From Rhodospirillaceae bacterium (lineage in GTDB: Bacteria > Pseudomonadota > Alphaproteobacteria > GCA-2731375): a DNA stretch of 64,000 nucleotides. Shown piece after piece: positions 45,580 through 54,659 of this stretch. The stretch covers positions 62,001-126,000 of the forward strand of contig JABIWH010000011.1 in the NCBI GenBank assembly GCA_018701215.1, written 5' to 3'. Every line of letters starts with the position of its first letter. Position 1 is the first letter of the stretch. The notes below the pieces were generated by a model. It was not told the DNA's origin, ran no database searches, and was given only the letters and a program-made list of their open reading frames with translations. A program made the position numbers and the translations under genes.

Positions 45580-46733
45580 TGTCCCGCCGTCACCGCCTCG
45601 GTTACTGATCGTTCAAAATGGGCCAGGGCCGGCTCGTTCCGGCCAAAGACCATTTCACTTTGCGCCTTCGCCGCGATTCCTGATTGGATACCCTCGCCTA
45701 CCGGAAAATCCTCTTCGTCCACGGTACGGATGGTCAGATCCATATTGCGGTCCCAATGACGGCGGGCACTTTCCGTCTCCGCTGGTTCGGGGACGAAGAA
45801 ATCCAGATACATGACGCATTCACCCACCTTATCGGCGTTCGGAAAGACCCGCCAGGTCTCCACATGGTCGCCTTGCATGACCAGTACGGTATTGGGAAAC
45901 AGCACATAGACCAGGGCCGTATGGGGGATCAAATCCCACTCCGCCTCTGGCTTGGCACGCAGCGTCTCAATGGTTCGCCGTGGCAGGGTCTCGCGCAGAT
46001 GCGGCCCAAAAGCTTCGAACAGGCAAAGATTGGGAAAGAATATGGGACCGACCGTATCGGCATGTAAAAAAGCGAAATGATAGGGTTCTAGGAAGGTGTC
46101 TATGACAATCTTCCAGTTCAATTTACGGTGCATTATGCGGGTTTCGTGGTGGTGATAGCCCGCCAGCCCATAGTTAGCCAATTCCGGCCCGAGTCCGGCC
46201 AGATGGGCATCAATGTCCAGCTTGGCGTTAGCATTGGGCGTGGGCACCACCCAGATCAAGCCGTCGCGTTCCACCGCCGGCAACTCAACCAAACCGCGGT
46301 GATCCTTGTCCATGCCCTCGAAATTACTGCCGTGGGGAATGCCCACCAGCTTTCCCGTCAGATCAAAGCTCCAGGCATGATAAGGGCAGGTGAAGACGCG
46401 GCCGGTATTGCCGCAGCCTTGCGCCACCCGCGCGCCGCGATGCTGACAGACGTTGAGAAAGGCGCGCACCACGCCATCGCCATCACGCACGACAACAATG
46501 GGTACGCCGGAAAAATCATCGGTCAAAAAATCACCTGGGCCCCTTAATTGACCGCTCAACCCCATCAGCAACGGATACTTTCGGAACAGGATATCTTTCT
46601 CCTGGCGCAGGCGTTCCGGCGAATCATAGGCTGCGGTTGCCTGATACATAATATCGGGTGCCAGGGCGGTCGTTCGGGCATCAAGGTGGGCCAAAACCTC
46701 TCTCGTCAGGCGCACCTGTGTCGCATGATCCAT
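45576..46733 (-). CDS. Rieske non-haem iron oxygenase, alpha subunit
   Basis: A 385-residue oxygenase. The Rieske [2Fe-2S] site is Cys96-x-His98 and Cys116-x2-His119 (NVCQHRGARV; CPYHAWSFDLTG). The catalytic domain has EPYHFAFLH with His219 and His224 as likely iron ligands. The start at 46733 fits the family; longer readings add an unrelated 67-residue stretch that overlaps the promoter. No ferredoxin or reductase gene is adjacent. Relatives include aromatic-ring hydroxylases and demethylases of quaternary amines; the TauD gene immediately downstream favours a small-molecule catabolic role. Confidence 0.88.
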   Translation of the reverse strand: MDHATQVRLTREVLAHLDARTTALAPDIMYQATAAYDSPERLRQEKDILFRKYPLLMGLSGQLRGPGDFLTDDFSGVPIVVVRDGDGVVRAFLNVCQHRGARVAQGCGNTGRVFTCPYHAWSFDLTGKLVGIPHGSNFEGMDKDHRGLVELPAVERDGLIWVVPTPNANAKLDIDAHLAGLGPELANYGLAGYHHHETRIMHRKLNWKIVIDTFLEPYHFAFLHADTVGPIFFPNLCLFEAFGPHLRETLPRRTIETLRAKPEAEWDLIPHTALVYVLFPNTVLVMQGDHVETWRVFPNADKVGECVMYLDFFVPEPAETESARRHWDRNMDLTIRTVDEEDFPVGEGIQSGIAAKAQSEMVFGRNEPALAHFERSVTEAVTAGQ

Positions 46734-46954
46734 TCCCCCCAGTCCTTTCAAATTTGGCGCAAGACCGACAATGAGATAAACCGAAAGGCAATCGCATGTC
46801 ACACAAAAAAATCCTGCCGAAGATTGCAGCGCGTTGATACTTGTATTAGATTTTATTGACCATAACCGCCGCTTGGCCCTGATTGATCCGTTTTGGGTTT
46901 TTGTCGGTGGGCGGGCGGTTAGTGGAAATGGCATGGTAATTTGTGGGCTTGGAT

Positions 46955-49618
46955 ATGATCAAGAACTGCAAGCATTGTATTTTGGGTCTAGCGATCATTT
47001 TCGCCGGTTCTTTGTCCCCCATGTTCACGCAGGCGGCGCAAAACGTAGGCATTGCATCCGCCGTCCTGCCCCAAGCCAAGGGCGCCTGGCCCAATCAAAC
47101 AGCCAAGGTCTTACAGATTGGTGTCGATATCGTTGCCAACGAACGGGTGGTGACGGATGCAGAGGGTAAGCTGCAGCTGTTGTTTCTGGATGGCTCGGCG
47201 CTGACAGTTGGGCCAAATTCGGATGTGGTTGTCGATCGCTTTGTCTATGACGCAGAGGCGAAATCGGGCACTCTGGCATTTTCCGCCACCAAGGGTGTGT
47301 TCCGCTTGGTGGGCGGTAAAATATCGAAAAAGACCCCGGTGATCTTGCGCACGCCGAATGCGGTTATCGGCATTCGTGGCGGCATTGCGACGGCACGAAC
47401 CGACGGCAATAGCGTCACGGCAACGTTCCTGTTCGGCAAAAATATGAGCGTGGAAAGCGGCGGTGCAACGGTATCGGTCACCCGCCCCGGCTTTCAAATC
47501 AACGCCAATGGCGGGCAGCCCCCCGGCGCACCGCAACAAGCCAGCGCGCAACAGCTTTCGTCGGAGTTAAACGCGCTCGAAAGCGACGACGATCAAGGTG
47601 GCGACACCGGTGTTGACGTCAACAATGAAGATGTCGCGAACAGCCAATTGTCGGCCTTGGGTTCGGACGCCCCGCCCAATAGCCTGGCCGGCGGCGGTGG
47701 CATTCGCCCGGGCGATGCGGCAGGTAGTAGAGAAATAGCGGTTCCCGTTAACGATATCCTGGCAGAGGCCTCGCAAGATACGGCAACCGAAGACGCCAGC
47801 GGCGGTTCGAGCGGCAGTTCAAGCGATGATGGCCTTACCCTGACCGATTTTAGCGGGCGCGGCAAACGCGGCACCAGCACGTTGCTGGGAACCTCGGATG
47901 CGGACACGACGCAAAATGTCGCCTTGAGCAGCGTTTCCATCAGCAACAGTCTTTTCACGGCCTCCTCCAGTCAGGGCAGTTACAGCCTTACCGGTCCATC
48001 GGTCACGGGCGAATTTTCAGTCACCGGCTCCACCCCTTACGGTGACGTCACGGGCACCGGTTTCCTGTCGAGTGATAGTGAATTCCTGTTGTATGAACTG
48101 AGCGGCAGCAAGCAGCTGATTTTTGCCGGTGTAACCACGGCCTTGGCGGATTTTCCAACCTCCGGTGTCACCAGCTATGAAGCACGCGATGATTTCACTT
48201 TGGGCGGCAGCAATATCCCCCTGATCCCCAGCGACCATGGCGGCGACTTAACGCCATTGAACACAGCGAAGGCCATTATCTATTGGGGCACATCCGGCGC
48301 CGGTGCCGATCCGGCATTTTTAAGCGTCACTTTGGCGCTCTCCGGCTCCGGCAGTTCGCAACAGCAAGCCTTCAGCTTGCTGGTGGGTTCAATTGACGAC
48401 GACGATCAGATTCCGCCGTTCATGGCTGGTGATTCTATTGGTTCATCCATGACATCGGCGACGGGTGATTATTACTTTTATGACGGCAATATCGCGACCC
48501 AGGATAGCAGTGACGGCGGCGATTTCTTCGGGATCGGTCCCGATCAGGCCGTCCTCGGCGCCGAGCAGGTGGATAGCACGGATACCGTGCTCAGCCGCGG
48601 CATCAAGGAAAGCCTGCGCGGCAGCAACACCACCATCTACCCCAATGTGCCGCTAATCGCGACGAGTTCGTCTTCAAGCCTTGGTGCAACCCGCTCGACC
48701 CGGGTCATGGCGGCCTATGTGGGCGGCGTTGCTCGGGATTTCGATAGTGGCGGTACGTTTTTGGGCGTGCATAAGTTTTATTCCGAGAACACCACCAGCA
48801 CGACCACCGTGGATGGCGTCACCGTACCGGTCAACCGTATTCAGACCAGCGCGGCCTACAATAACGTCGAAGGCGCCTTCAATATCACCAGTCCCTTGTC
48901 GGACGGTATTCAGCACGTCACCCTGGATTTTGGCGGCCTGGGCACGAGCCTGAACGAAAACAGCGCTTTCATTGACGACGGTCATTTTGGCGCCATTGGT
49001 TTTGAAAGCGGCGCGGATAGCAATCCCGATATTGGCGTTTTTCGGAATACGGATATTTCCCTTAGTTCCATCACCCCTTCGGGTGTCACCATGTGTACCT
49101 GTTCCTATGTCACCTGGGGCTTTTGGGGCGCCGGATCACCAACCGACCATACCCACGAAGTTGCCCTGGCGGCATGGGTGGCTGGGGAACGGGTTGCCAA
49201 TTCGAACCTTAATAATGGCGCGACGGGTAGTTATAGCGGCACGCTGATTGGTTCCATCGCCAATGGCGACCATAGCACGAATGGTACGGTGGCAACTTAC
49301 ACCGCCGTGGGAAGCTATTCCTTTGACCTTTCAATAGGCTCCGCCGATATCACGGTGACTAATGGCACGATGAGTATTGATGGCGCCTCCCTGACTTTCT
49401 CCGGCTCCCCCACCTCGACGGGCAGCTCGGTCACCGAGTTTGTCGAGACTATCAGTGGCAGCCGCAGTGGGGTCAGCCTGTCGGGCACTATACGGGGGGC
49501 CTTCTTTGGCACCCCGGCTAACACTTCATCGGTACCGCGCAATGCGGCCGGATTTTTCGCCGCCAATGATTCCGATCTTATCTACCAAGTCAGCGGCATT
49601 CATATGTCGGAAAATTAG
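46955..49618 (+). CDS. large exported FecR-domain protein with beta-rich C-terminus
   Basis: An 887-residue protein (an upstream GTG at 46943 would add four). The signal peptide is IKNCKHCILGLAIIFAGSLS, cleaved probably after TQA. A FecR domain lies at about 45-170 (VVTDAEGKLQLLFLDGSALT, GPNSDVVVDRFVYD, RTPNAVIGIRGG). A Ser/Asp/Gly-rich linker (about 185-330) is followed by long Ser/Thr/Gly-rich beta-strand repeats. The last 150 residues (SGTIRGAFFGTPAN, NAAGFFAANDS) look like the small beta-barrel of transferrin-binding-protein-like surface proteins. No LPxTG or lipobox was seen. It is divergent from the Rieske operon. Surface binding or sensing is a guess. Confidence 0.8.
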   Translation: MIKNCKHCILGLAIIFAGSLSPMFTQAAQNVGIASAVLPQAKGAWPNQTAKVLQIGVDIVANERVVTDAEGKLQLLFLDGSALTVGPNSDVVVDRFVYDAEAKSGTLAFSATKGVFRLVGGKISKKTPVILRTPNAVIGIRGGIATARTDGNSVTATFLFGKNMSVESGGATVSVTRPGFQINANGGQPPGAPQQASAQQLSSELNALESDDDQGGDTGVDVNNEDVANSQLSALGSDAPPNSLAGGGGIRPGDAAGSREIAVPVNDILAEASQDTATEDASGGSSGSSSDDGLTLTDFSGRGKRGTSTLLGTSDADTTQNVALSSVSISNSLFTASSSQGSYSLTGPSVTGEFSVTGSTPYGDVTGTGFLSSDSEFLLYELSGSKQLIFAGVTTALADFPTSGVTSYEARDDFTLGGSNIPLIPSDHGGDLTPLNTAKAIIYWGTSGAGADPAFLSVTLALSGSGSSQQQAFSLLVGSIDDDDQIPPFMAGDSIGSSMTSATGDYYFYDGNIATQDSSDGGDFFGIGPDQAVLGAEQVDSTDTVLSRGIKESLRGSNTTIYPNVPLIATSSSSSLGATRSTRVMAAYVGGVARDFDSGGTFLGVHKFYSENTTSTTTVDGVTVPVNRIQTSAAYNNVEGAFNITSPLSDGIQHVTLDFGGLGTSLNENSAFIDDGHFGAIGFESGADSNPDIGVFRNTDISLSSITPSGVTMCTCSYVTWGFWGAGSPTDHTHEVALAAWVAGERVANSNLNNGATGSYSGTLIGSIANGDHSTNGTVATYTAVGSYSFDLSIGSADITVTNGTMSIDGASLTFSGSPTSTGSSVTEFVETISGSRSGVSLSGTIRGAFFGTPANTSSVPRNAAGFFAANDSDLIYQVSGIHMSEN

Positions 49619-49705
49619 GTCTGATCGCAGCTTCCCTTTACGAGACCGGTAGCGGCGGGATATAGAGCTTCCCAATACGGTACAACAGGTTTTTTGGAGG
49701 TAGTC

Positions 49706-51334
49706 ATGTTTGGCTTGATGCAGGATCGGCCCTTATTGATTTCATCGTTGATTGATTTCGCGGCGCAGTATCACGGTGGCGTCGAAATCGTTTCACGTAC
49801 CGTGGAGGGCCCGATACACCGTTATAGCTATGCGGACGCCAATCTACGCGCCAAGCAGTTGGCCCAGGCCCTTGGTGGCTTGGGCATCACGCTTGGCGAC
49901 CGGGTTGCGACCCTGGCCTGGAACGGCTACCGGCATCTGGAATGCTATTATGGGGTTTCGGGTATCGGCGCCGTGCTGCACACCATCAACCCGCGCCTGT
50001 TTCCCGAACAGATCGTCTATATCGCAAATCATGCCGAAGACCGGGTGCTGTTCACTGAATTAACCTTCGTGCCCCTGTTGGAGGGTATCGTCGATCAACT
50101 GGAGAGCGTCGAGGCCATCGTCATCATGACCGACCGGGCAAATATGCCTGAAACCTCGCTACCGAACGTGCATTGTTATGAAGAACTGTTGGCGGCCCAG
50201 GATGGCGCCTTCGCATGGCCTAGTTTCGACGAGAAAACCGCCTCCTCGCTCTGCTATACCTCCGGCACCACGGGCAATCCGAAAGGCGTGCTGTACTCGC
50301 ACCGCTCCACCGTGCTGCATTCCCTGGCATCGTGCAGCAAAGACGTGCTCGGCCTATCCTCCCAGGATAGCGTGCTTCCCGTGGTGCCGATGTTTCATGC
50401 CAATTCCTGGGGCATTGCCTATTCCGCGCCCATGAGCGGCGCCAAGCTGGTACTGCCGGGCATGGGCATGGACGGCGCCTCTATCTACGAATTACTGGAG
50501 CAGGAAAAAGTCACGCTGTCCGCGGGCGTGCCCACGGTTTGGCTGATGCTGTTGCAGTATTTACAGCAGAACGACAAGCAACTACCCCACATGACACGCA
50601 CGGTGATCGGCGGCTCGGCCGCGCCGGCATCAATGATTGAAACCTTCGAACATGACTATGATGTGGTGGTGATCCATGCCTGGGGTATGACGGAAATGAG
50701 CCCGCTGGGTACCACGGGTAATCTGAAGGCCGGCATGGCGGATTGGGATTACGCCGATAAGCTGGCGGTGAAATCGAAACAAGGCCGCGCCGTCTATGGC
50801 GTCGATATGAAAATTACCGACGACGATGGCAACGAACTACCCCGCGACGGCGTGGCATTCGGGCATTTGATGGTGCGGGGCCCATGGATCACCAACGGCT
50901 ATTTCAAGGCCGACGGCGGCGAGGTTTTGGATGCCGGCGATTGGTTCGACACCGGCGATGTGGCGACCCTTGATCCTGAAGGCTACATGCAGATCACCGA
51001 CCGCTCCAAGGATGTGATCAAATCAGGCGGCGAATGGATCTCCTCCATCGATCTGGAAAATATTGCCGTTGGCCACCCGGACGTGGCCGAAGCCGCCGTG
51101 ATCGGCGTGGCACATCCAAAATGGGATGAACGGCCATTGCTGATCATCGTCCGCAACGAGGGCAGCAGCGTCGAAGGCCCGGAAATTCTGGACTTCATGA
51201 AAGGCAAGATCGCTACCTGGTGGATGCCCGATGATGTGACCTTCGTGGATGAAATTCCCCATACGGCAACAGGCAAAATCCAAAAACTGATCCTGCGCGA
51301 ACAATTCGCCGGTTACAAGCTGCCCACTGCATAA
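49706..51334 (+). CDS. dmdB: AMP-forming acyl-CoA ligase, 3-(methylthio)propionyl-CoA ligase type
   Basis: A 542-residue adenylate-forming enzyme. P-loop-like SLCYTSGTTGNPKGVLYSH, HAWGMTEMSPLG, DWFDTGDVATLDPEGYMQI, DRSKDVIKSGGEWISS and the catalytic Lys in TATGKIQKL are intact. The N-terminus (FGLMQDRPLLISSLIDFA) is characteristic of the alphaproteobacterial group that includes DmdB of DMSP demethylation and medium-chain fatty acyl-CoA ligases. GGAGG lies 5 bp before the ATG at 49706. No dmdA, C or D is adjacent, so a role in DMSP breakdown is only suggested; medium-chain fatty acids are equally possible. Confidence 0.85.
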   Translation: MFGLMQDRPLLISSLIDFAAQYHGGVEIVSRTVEGPIHRYSYADANLRAKQLAQALGGLGITLGDRVATLAWNGYRHLECYYGVSGIGAVLHTINPRLFPEQIVYIANHAEDRVLFTELTFVPLLEGIVDQLESVEAIVIMTDRANMPETSLPNVHCYEELLAAQDGAFAWPSFDEKTASSLCYTSGTTGNPKGVLYSHRSTVLHSLASCSKDVLGLSSQDSVLPVVPMFHANSWGIAYSAPMSGAKLVLPGMGMDGASIYELLEQEKVTLSAGVPTVWLMLLQYLQQNDKQLPHMTRTVIGGSAAPASMIETFEHDYDVVVIHAWGMTEMSPLGTTGNLKAGMADWDYADKLAVKSKQGRAVYGVDMKITDDDGNELPRDGVAFGHLMVRGPWITNGYFKADGGEVLDAGDWFDTGDVATLDPEGYMQITDRSKDVIKSGGEWISSIDLENIAVGHPDVAEAAVIGVAHPKWDERPLLIIVRNEGSSVEGPEILDFMKGKIATWWMPDDVTFVDEIPHTATGKIQKLILREQFAGYKLPTA

Positions 51335-51454
51335 TCGAATCTAGCGCCGATGTAAGTATTGAATTCGCAAAGACATAATTCGCCAGCTTGCCCATGCCGC
51401 TATTGATCGCGTTCGGACTGCAATGGGTAGACGCGCATTCAAAAAATATGGGAT

Positions 51455-51781
51455 CTAAGTAATAATTTCGTCGATGCTGGCATTGCCTGCTTCTCGGAGC
51501 TCATCGTTCAAAATGCCACGCCCATCGATGATGAATAGCACGTATGCCACTTCGCCCCCGACGATATAGTAGATATTGTGGTTTCCGGCATATAGCAGCC
51601 TTCGGGTTCCTAACCGCGGATTGAATATCGCCCCGCTTTCTGGAAAATCCGCCAGATTGTTTGTGATGAATTTCACGATTTTATCATGAAATCCATCCGC
51701 ATAATCAAGGCTATAGGCTGCGTGGTAATCGTATATGGCACCGAGATTATCTTCGGCATTGCCAGTGATTACGATTTTCAG
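51455..51781 (-). CDS. ParE/RelE-type toxin with a non-ATG start
   Basis: The open frame encodes about 108 residues beginning KIVITGNAEDNLGAIYDYHA, with RRLLYAGNHNIYYIV and VLFIIDGR near the end, matching the RelE/ParE toxin fold. Between the in-frame stop upstream and this sequence there is no ATG or TTG. The only plausible starts are CTG 51781, 2 bp after the antitoxin stop, or an internal GTG at 51676 that would remove the conserved N-terminal third. I use CTG. Translational coupling to the antitoxin would explain the weak start; loss of a functional start is the alternative. Confidence 0.72.
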   Translation of the reverse strand: MKIVITGNAEDNLGAIYDYHAAYSLDYADGFHDKIVKFITNNLADFPESGAIFNPRLGTRRLLYAGNHNIYYIVGGEVAYVLFIIDGRGILNDELREAGNASIDEIIT

Positions 51782-51783
51782 GC

Positions 51784-52050
51784 TTATTCTTGGCTACGCG
51801 ACTTAAAGCGGGCTTTCATATCCTCGGAGTATTCGGCGGTTAGCTCTTGAAAACGGCCCGCCGTCACGTCGGCCAGGCCTTTTCTAACGCCAGCCTCTAT
51901 ACGCAGCTGAAACAACTCATTTGCCTCTTCAATGGACATGGTAATTGCCACTGGCCGGGAATTTTTTGTTATCACGACGGGCTCTCGCCGGACGGTGTCG
52001 AGGTAAAGGCCAAATTCCTTCGATGCCAACGTTGCCGTGATCGTTTTCAT
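51784..52050 (-). CDS. Phd/YefM-type antitoxin
   Basis: An 88-residue protein. MKTITATLASKEFGLYLDTV and EPVVITKNSRPVAITMSIEE are the N-terminal DNA-binding fold of Phd/YefM antitoxins. The charged C-terminus (AEYSEDMKARFKSRSQE) is the expected toxin-binding tail. The start at 52050 gives the family N-terminus; 25 residues upstream in frame belong to the promoter region. It is first in the two-gene module and should repress its own promoter through the repeats just upstream. Confidence 0.85.
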   Translation of the reverse strand: MKTITATLASKEFGLYLDTVRREPVVITKNSRPVAITMSIEEANELFQLRIEAGVRKGLADVTAGRFQELTAEYSEDMKARFKSRSQE

Positions 52051-52063
52051 TATTAAAATCCAG

Positions 52064-52105
52064 TTTCCGGATGATATATTCCACATTATCCGGAAAATCC
52101 GGAAA
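52064..52105. promoter_or_regulatory. operator-like repeats upstream of the toxin-antitoxin pair
   Basis: Three copies of ATCCGGAAA: two in tandem on the plus strand (52088-52096, 52097-52105) and one inverted (TTTCCGGAT, 52064-52072). They begin 14 bp upstream of the antitoxin start, where an autorepressor should bind. The copies are exact. Confidence 0.7.
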
Positions 52106-52146
52106 TAGTAATAAATCGAGGTCACGACAAGAGGCTGCGTAGGGTC

Positions 52147-53673
52147 TCAGCTTTCCTCGGTCAATAGCGAGACACCAAGTTGGGCCCGCCGGCGCAGCCA
52201 GGGTGTCGGGCGATAGCGCGGATCGCCGGTTAGGCCATGCATGGCCTCGAGGATCGCCAAGATCTTGGCGGCACCGTAGGTGTCACCAAAGCCAAATGGG
52301 CCATAGGGATAATTCAGGCCCAATTGCACAGCCTTGTCGATGTCTTCGGGCGAGGCGGCGCCGGATTGCGCGATGGCGCAGCCGATATTGACGATCATCG
52401 CGATGATGCGCTGGCTGGGGAAGCCGACGGAATCTCGGATCAGGGTCGCGGGCGTGCCGTCGCTGGCCAGCAAACCATGTGCGGCGGCGGCGAATTCCGG
52501 CCGGGTTATCGGCGTTGTCATCAGCGTCCGCCGCCGGTCCAGCCCGCAAAGCATATCAACAGCCACAGTGCGCCCGGCATCAAGGTCTTGTTCAATGGCC
52601 GTGGCCGTGGCGTCCTTGCCCAGCGGCGTTACCAAAATCAACGCTTCCGCACTGGGCCTGGCCGAGGCTTCAAGTTTGCCACCCAGTGTCTCGACCAGGG
52701 CATTGAGGGTGGCACCGTCTTTGGGCGCGGCGGTGCTGACCCAGACGGGACGGCCATCGTAACGAGGCGCCGCCGTTTCCTCCGGTATCTGTTGCGCGCC
52801 CTCGTCATAGAGATAGTAACCCTGCTTGGTCTTGCGGCCCAAGAGGCCCGCATCCATGCGGGTTTTCATCATGCTCGATGGACGATAACGGGGCTCGTGG
52901 AAATGCTGGCCGTAAATTGCCTCCGTCGCCGGGTGCGTTACATCCAGCGCGGTAAGATCAAGCAGTTCAAAGGGTCCCATGCGAAAGCCCGCCGCATCCC
53001 GCATGATGCGGTCGAAATCGACCGGCTCGGCGATATTCTCGCTCAACATATGGGCTGCTTCGATGGTGTAGCCACGGCCCACTTGATTGACCAGAAACCC
53101 CGGCACGTCGGCGACATTGACGGGCACCCGCCCCATGCGCGCGCCAAGGCCGGTCAGGAATTCAGTGACCCAGGGCGCGGTGCGCACGCCGGCCACCACC
53201 TCGACCAGTTTCATCACCGGTACGGGATTGAAAAAATGCAGCCCCGCGACGCGCTCGGGATTAGCGCATTGGGCGGCAATCGTTGTGACTGAAAGCGATG
53301 ATGTATTGGTCGCCAGAACCGCGTCCGCCCTGACTATTCCCTCCAATGCCGCGAAAACCTGGCGCTTGATGTCGATATCCTCGATCACCGCTTCAACCAC
53401 CACATCGCAAGGCGAAAAATCGCCCATGTCTCCGATGATATCGATGCGGGCGACCGCCGCCTCGGCTTCCTCCGCGCTCATCCGCCCCTTGTCCGCGGCC
53501 CGCGTCAACAGCCCGTTGATTTGCGCCAGTGCTTCGAGCGAAGAGTCGCCATTGGCGTCATAGAGTTTCACCGCGCAACCGCCCATTGCCGCGACCTGGG
53601 CAATGCCGCGCCCCATGGCGCCGGCGCCTATGACGCCAACCACAAGGCCCTCTTGATTGTGGTCCAAAGTCAT
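52147..53673 (-). CDS. 3-hydroxyacyl-CoA dehydrogenase (PaaH-like)
   Basis: A 508-residue NAD-dependent enzyme. The Rossmann motif GVIGAGAMGRGIAQVAAMGG lies at 13-32; VLATNTSSLSVTTIA, ERVAGLHFFNPVPVMKLVEVV and PGFLVNQVGRGYTIEAA are standard. Two C-terminal 3HCDH domains are present (about 190-290 and 400-500), as in PaaH of phenylacetate degradation and long 3-hydroxybutyryl-CoA dehydrogenases. It oxidises 3-hydroxyacyl-CoA to 3-oxoacyl-CoA. No other paa genes are adjacent. The start is 53673. Confidence 0.9.
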   Translation of the reverse strand: MTLDHNQEGLVVGVIGAGAMGRGIAQVAAMGGCAVKLYDANGDSSLEALAQINGLLTRAADKGRMSAEEAEAAVARIDIIGDMGDFSPCDVVVEAVIEDIDIKRQVFAALEGIVRADAVLATNTSSLSVTTIAAQCANPERVAGLHFFNPVPVMKLVEVVAGVRTAPWVTEFLTGLGARMGRVPVNVADVPGFLVNQVGRGYTIEAAHMLSENIAEPVDFDRIMRDAAGFRMGPFELLDLTALDVTHPATEAIYGQHFHEPRYRPSSMMKTRMDAGLLGRKTKQGYYLYDEGAQQIPEETAAPRYDGRPVWVSTAAPKDGATLNALVETLGGKLEASARPSAEALILVTPLGKDATATAIEQDLDAGRTVAVDMLCGLDRRRTLMTTPITRPEFAAAAHGLLASDGTPATLIRDSVGFPSQRIIAMIVNIGCAIAQSGAASPEDIDKAVQLGLNYPYGPFGFGDTYGAAKILAILEAMHGLTGDPRYRPTPWLRRRAQLGVSLLTEES

Positions 53674-53741
53674 CGCGAATCCTCCTTTAACTCATACCTT
53701 GGGTGGCGATGGCCGAATTTCGTTTTGTGTCATTGCTTATA

Positions 53742-54205
53742 TCAGGTAGCTGCCTGTTCCATCTTCCATTTATTGATGAAGTGTTCGACGATAGCATTAT
53801 CCGCATGGGCGATTTCGCCGGGGGGGGGGCGAGGCGACCTCGTCGTCGCGCGGCAAAGACGGTTTTGATAGGCAATCTTGTTGTTTGACGCGATGGACGG
53901 TGCCGTCGCACTCAGTTCGCGCATTGCGGACGATCAGATCCGCGATGACGTTGGTCATGAAAGGATTCGAGGAGTCGGCAGGTTCGTCCAGCAGGATAAT
54001 TCCAGGCAATGCCGGCGCAATTTTGCATTCGACCCGACAGCTCGACGGGCAACAAATCTGCGACCGCCTGTCCCACACCAATCGAACCAGAGCGCTTGAC
54101 CGCGACGCAATTTAGCCATCTGCGCCGCTATCCTTTGCCCTGCGTCCTGTACAATGTGACTTCGCGCCAGGTGCAGGCCTTCAAACAGGGTGGTTGTCGA
54201 AGTCG
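53742..54205 (-). pseudogene. decayed, 5'-truncated copy of the MlaF-like ABC ATPase
   Basis: Read on the minus strand, fragments in changing frames align in order with the intact ATPase at 55105-55884. LFEGLHLARS matches LFDSLPVWRN; AVKRSGSIGVGQAVADLLP matches AVKRLGSVGLGPAVADLLP; then ELSGRMQ, IILLDEPADSSNPFMTNVIA and LIVRNAR, ending NAIVEHFINKWKMEQAAT and TGA. It covers roughly residues 98-259 of the parent. Frameshifts follow the signature motif and the Walker B region, and a run of ten G lies at 53820-53829. The N-terminal Walker A part is missing; the copy ends where the orphan gene at 54219 begins. Confidence 0.85.
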
Positions 54206-54218
54206 CCTAGTGATGCGG

Positions 54219-54659
54219 TTAAAGGTTCACTTCGCCAACGAACCGCTTCAAGTAGGCAATTCGGACATCCATGGTGTCACCAGTTGGATCAATTTGGGCG
54301 ACGTCCCAAGTTTCTATTTGCCAGTTTTCTGCCAAGATGATCCGTGGCATGGACATGTTAATATAGTTCGCTATGAACGCTGCCTGATCGGTAAAACCCG
54401 TCCCGAAGTTATATGTTCGATATTCACTTGCCGCTTGCGTCACCGGAGACGATCCCCGTGCCACCTCGAAAGCAGTGGGAGGTCTGGCGATACAGACCAC
54501 CCGTCGATTGCCAGCGGTGGCTGACGCGAGAAGATTCACGTTGACCGACAACACCTCCCAAACTTCGCCCGCCGGCACCGTGTAAACCTTTTGAGAACCT
54601 GTTGCCGCGGTATCAACCAGAGAATGCAGGAACTCCCTTATCGCCACACTGGTTACCAT
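54219..54659 (-). CDS. orphan protein, possibly phage-derived
   Basis: A 146-residue protein of no family I can name with confidence. KVYTVPAGEVWEVLSVNVNL and RIILAENWQIETWDVAQID are the kind of beta-strand segments seen in phage particle or tail-associated proteins, predicted all-beta and without a signal peptide. A GGAAGGG Shine-Dalgarno lies before the ATG, and the frame is intact. It lies between the decayed ABC ATPase copy and an AT-rich stretch, so it may have been brought in by a mobile element. Confidence 0.55.
   Translation of the reverse strand: MVTSVAIREFLHSLVDTAATGSQKVYTVPAGEVWEVLSVNVNLLASATAGNRRVVCIARPPTAFEVARGSSPVTQAASEYRTYNFGTGFTDQAAFIANYINMSMPRIILAENWQIETWDVAQIDPTGDTMDVRIAYLKRFVGEVNL

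Noticed and set aside
46943..46954. GTG start four codons upstream for the FecR-domain protein
   Set aside because: Both starts are possible; the ATG at 46955 gives a cleaner signal peptide, so the GTG is only mentioned.
53820..53829. Run of ten G inside the ABC ATPase remnant
   Set aside because: It could suggest phase variation by slippage, but several other frameshifts and the missing Walker A region mean that changing this run would not restore a gene.
53797..54081. 94-codon minus-strand frame with an ATPase-like stretch
   Set aside because: It is one frame of the decayed ABC ATPase copy, not a separate gene; the homology continues in other frames on both sides.
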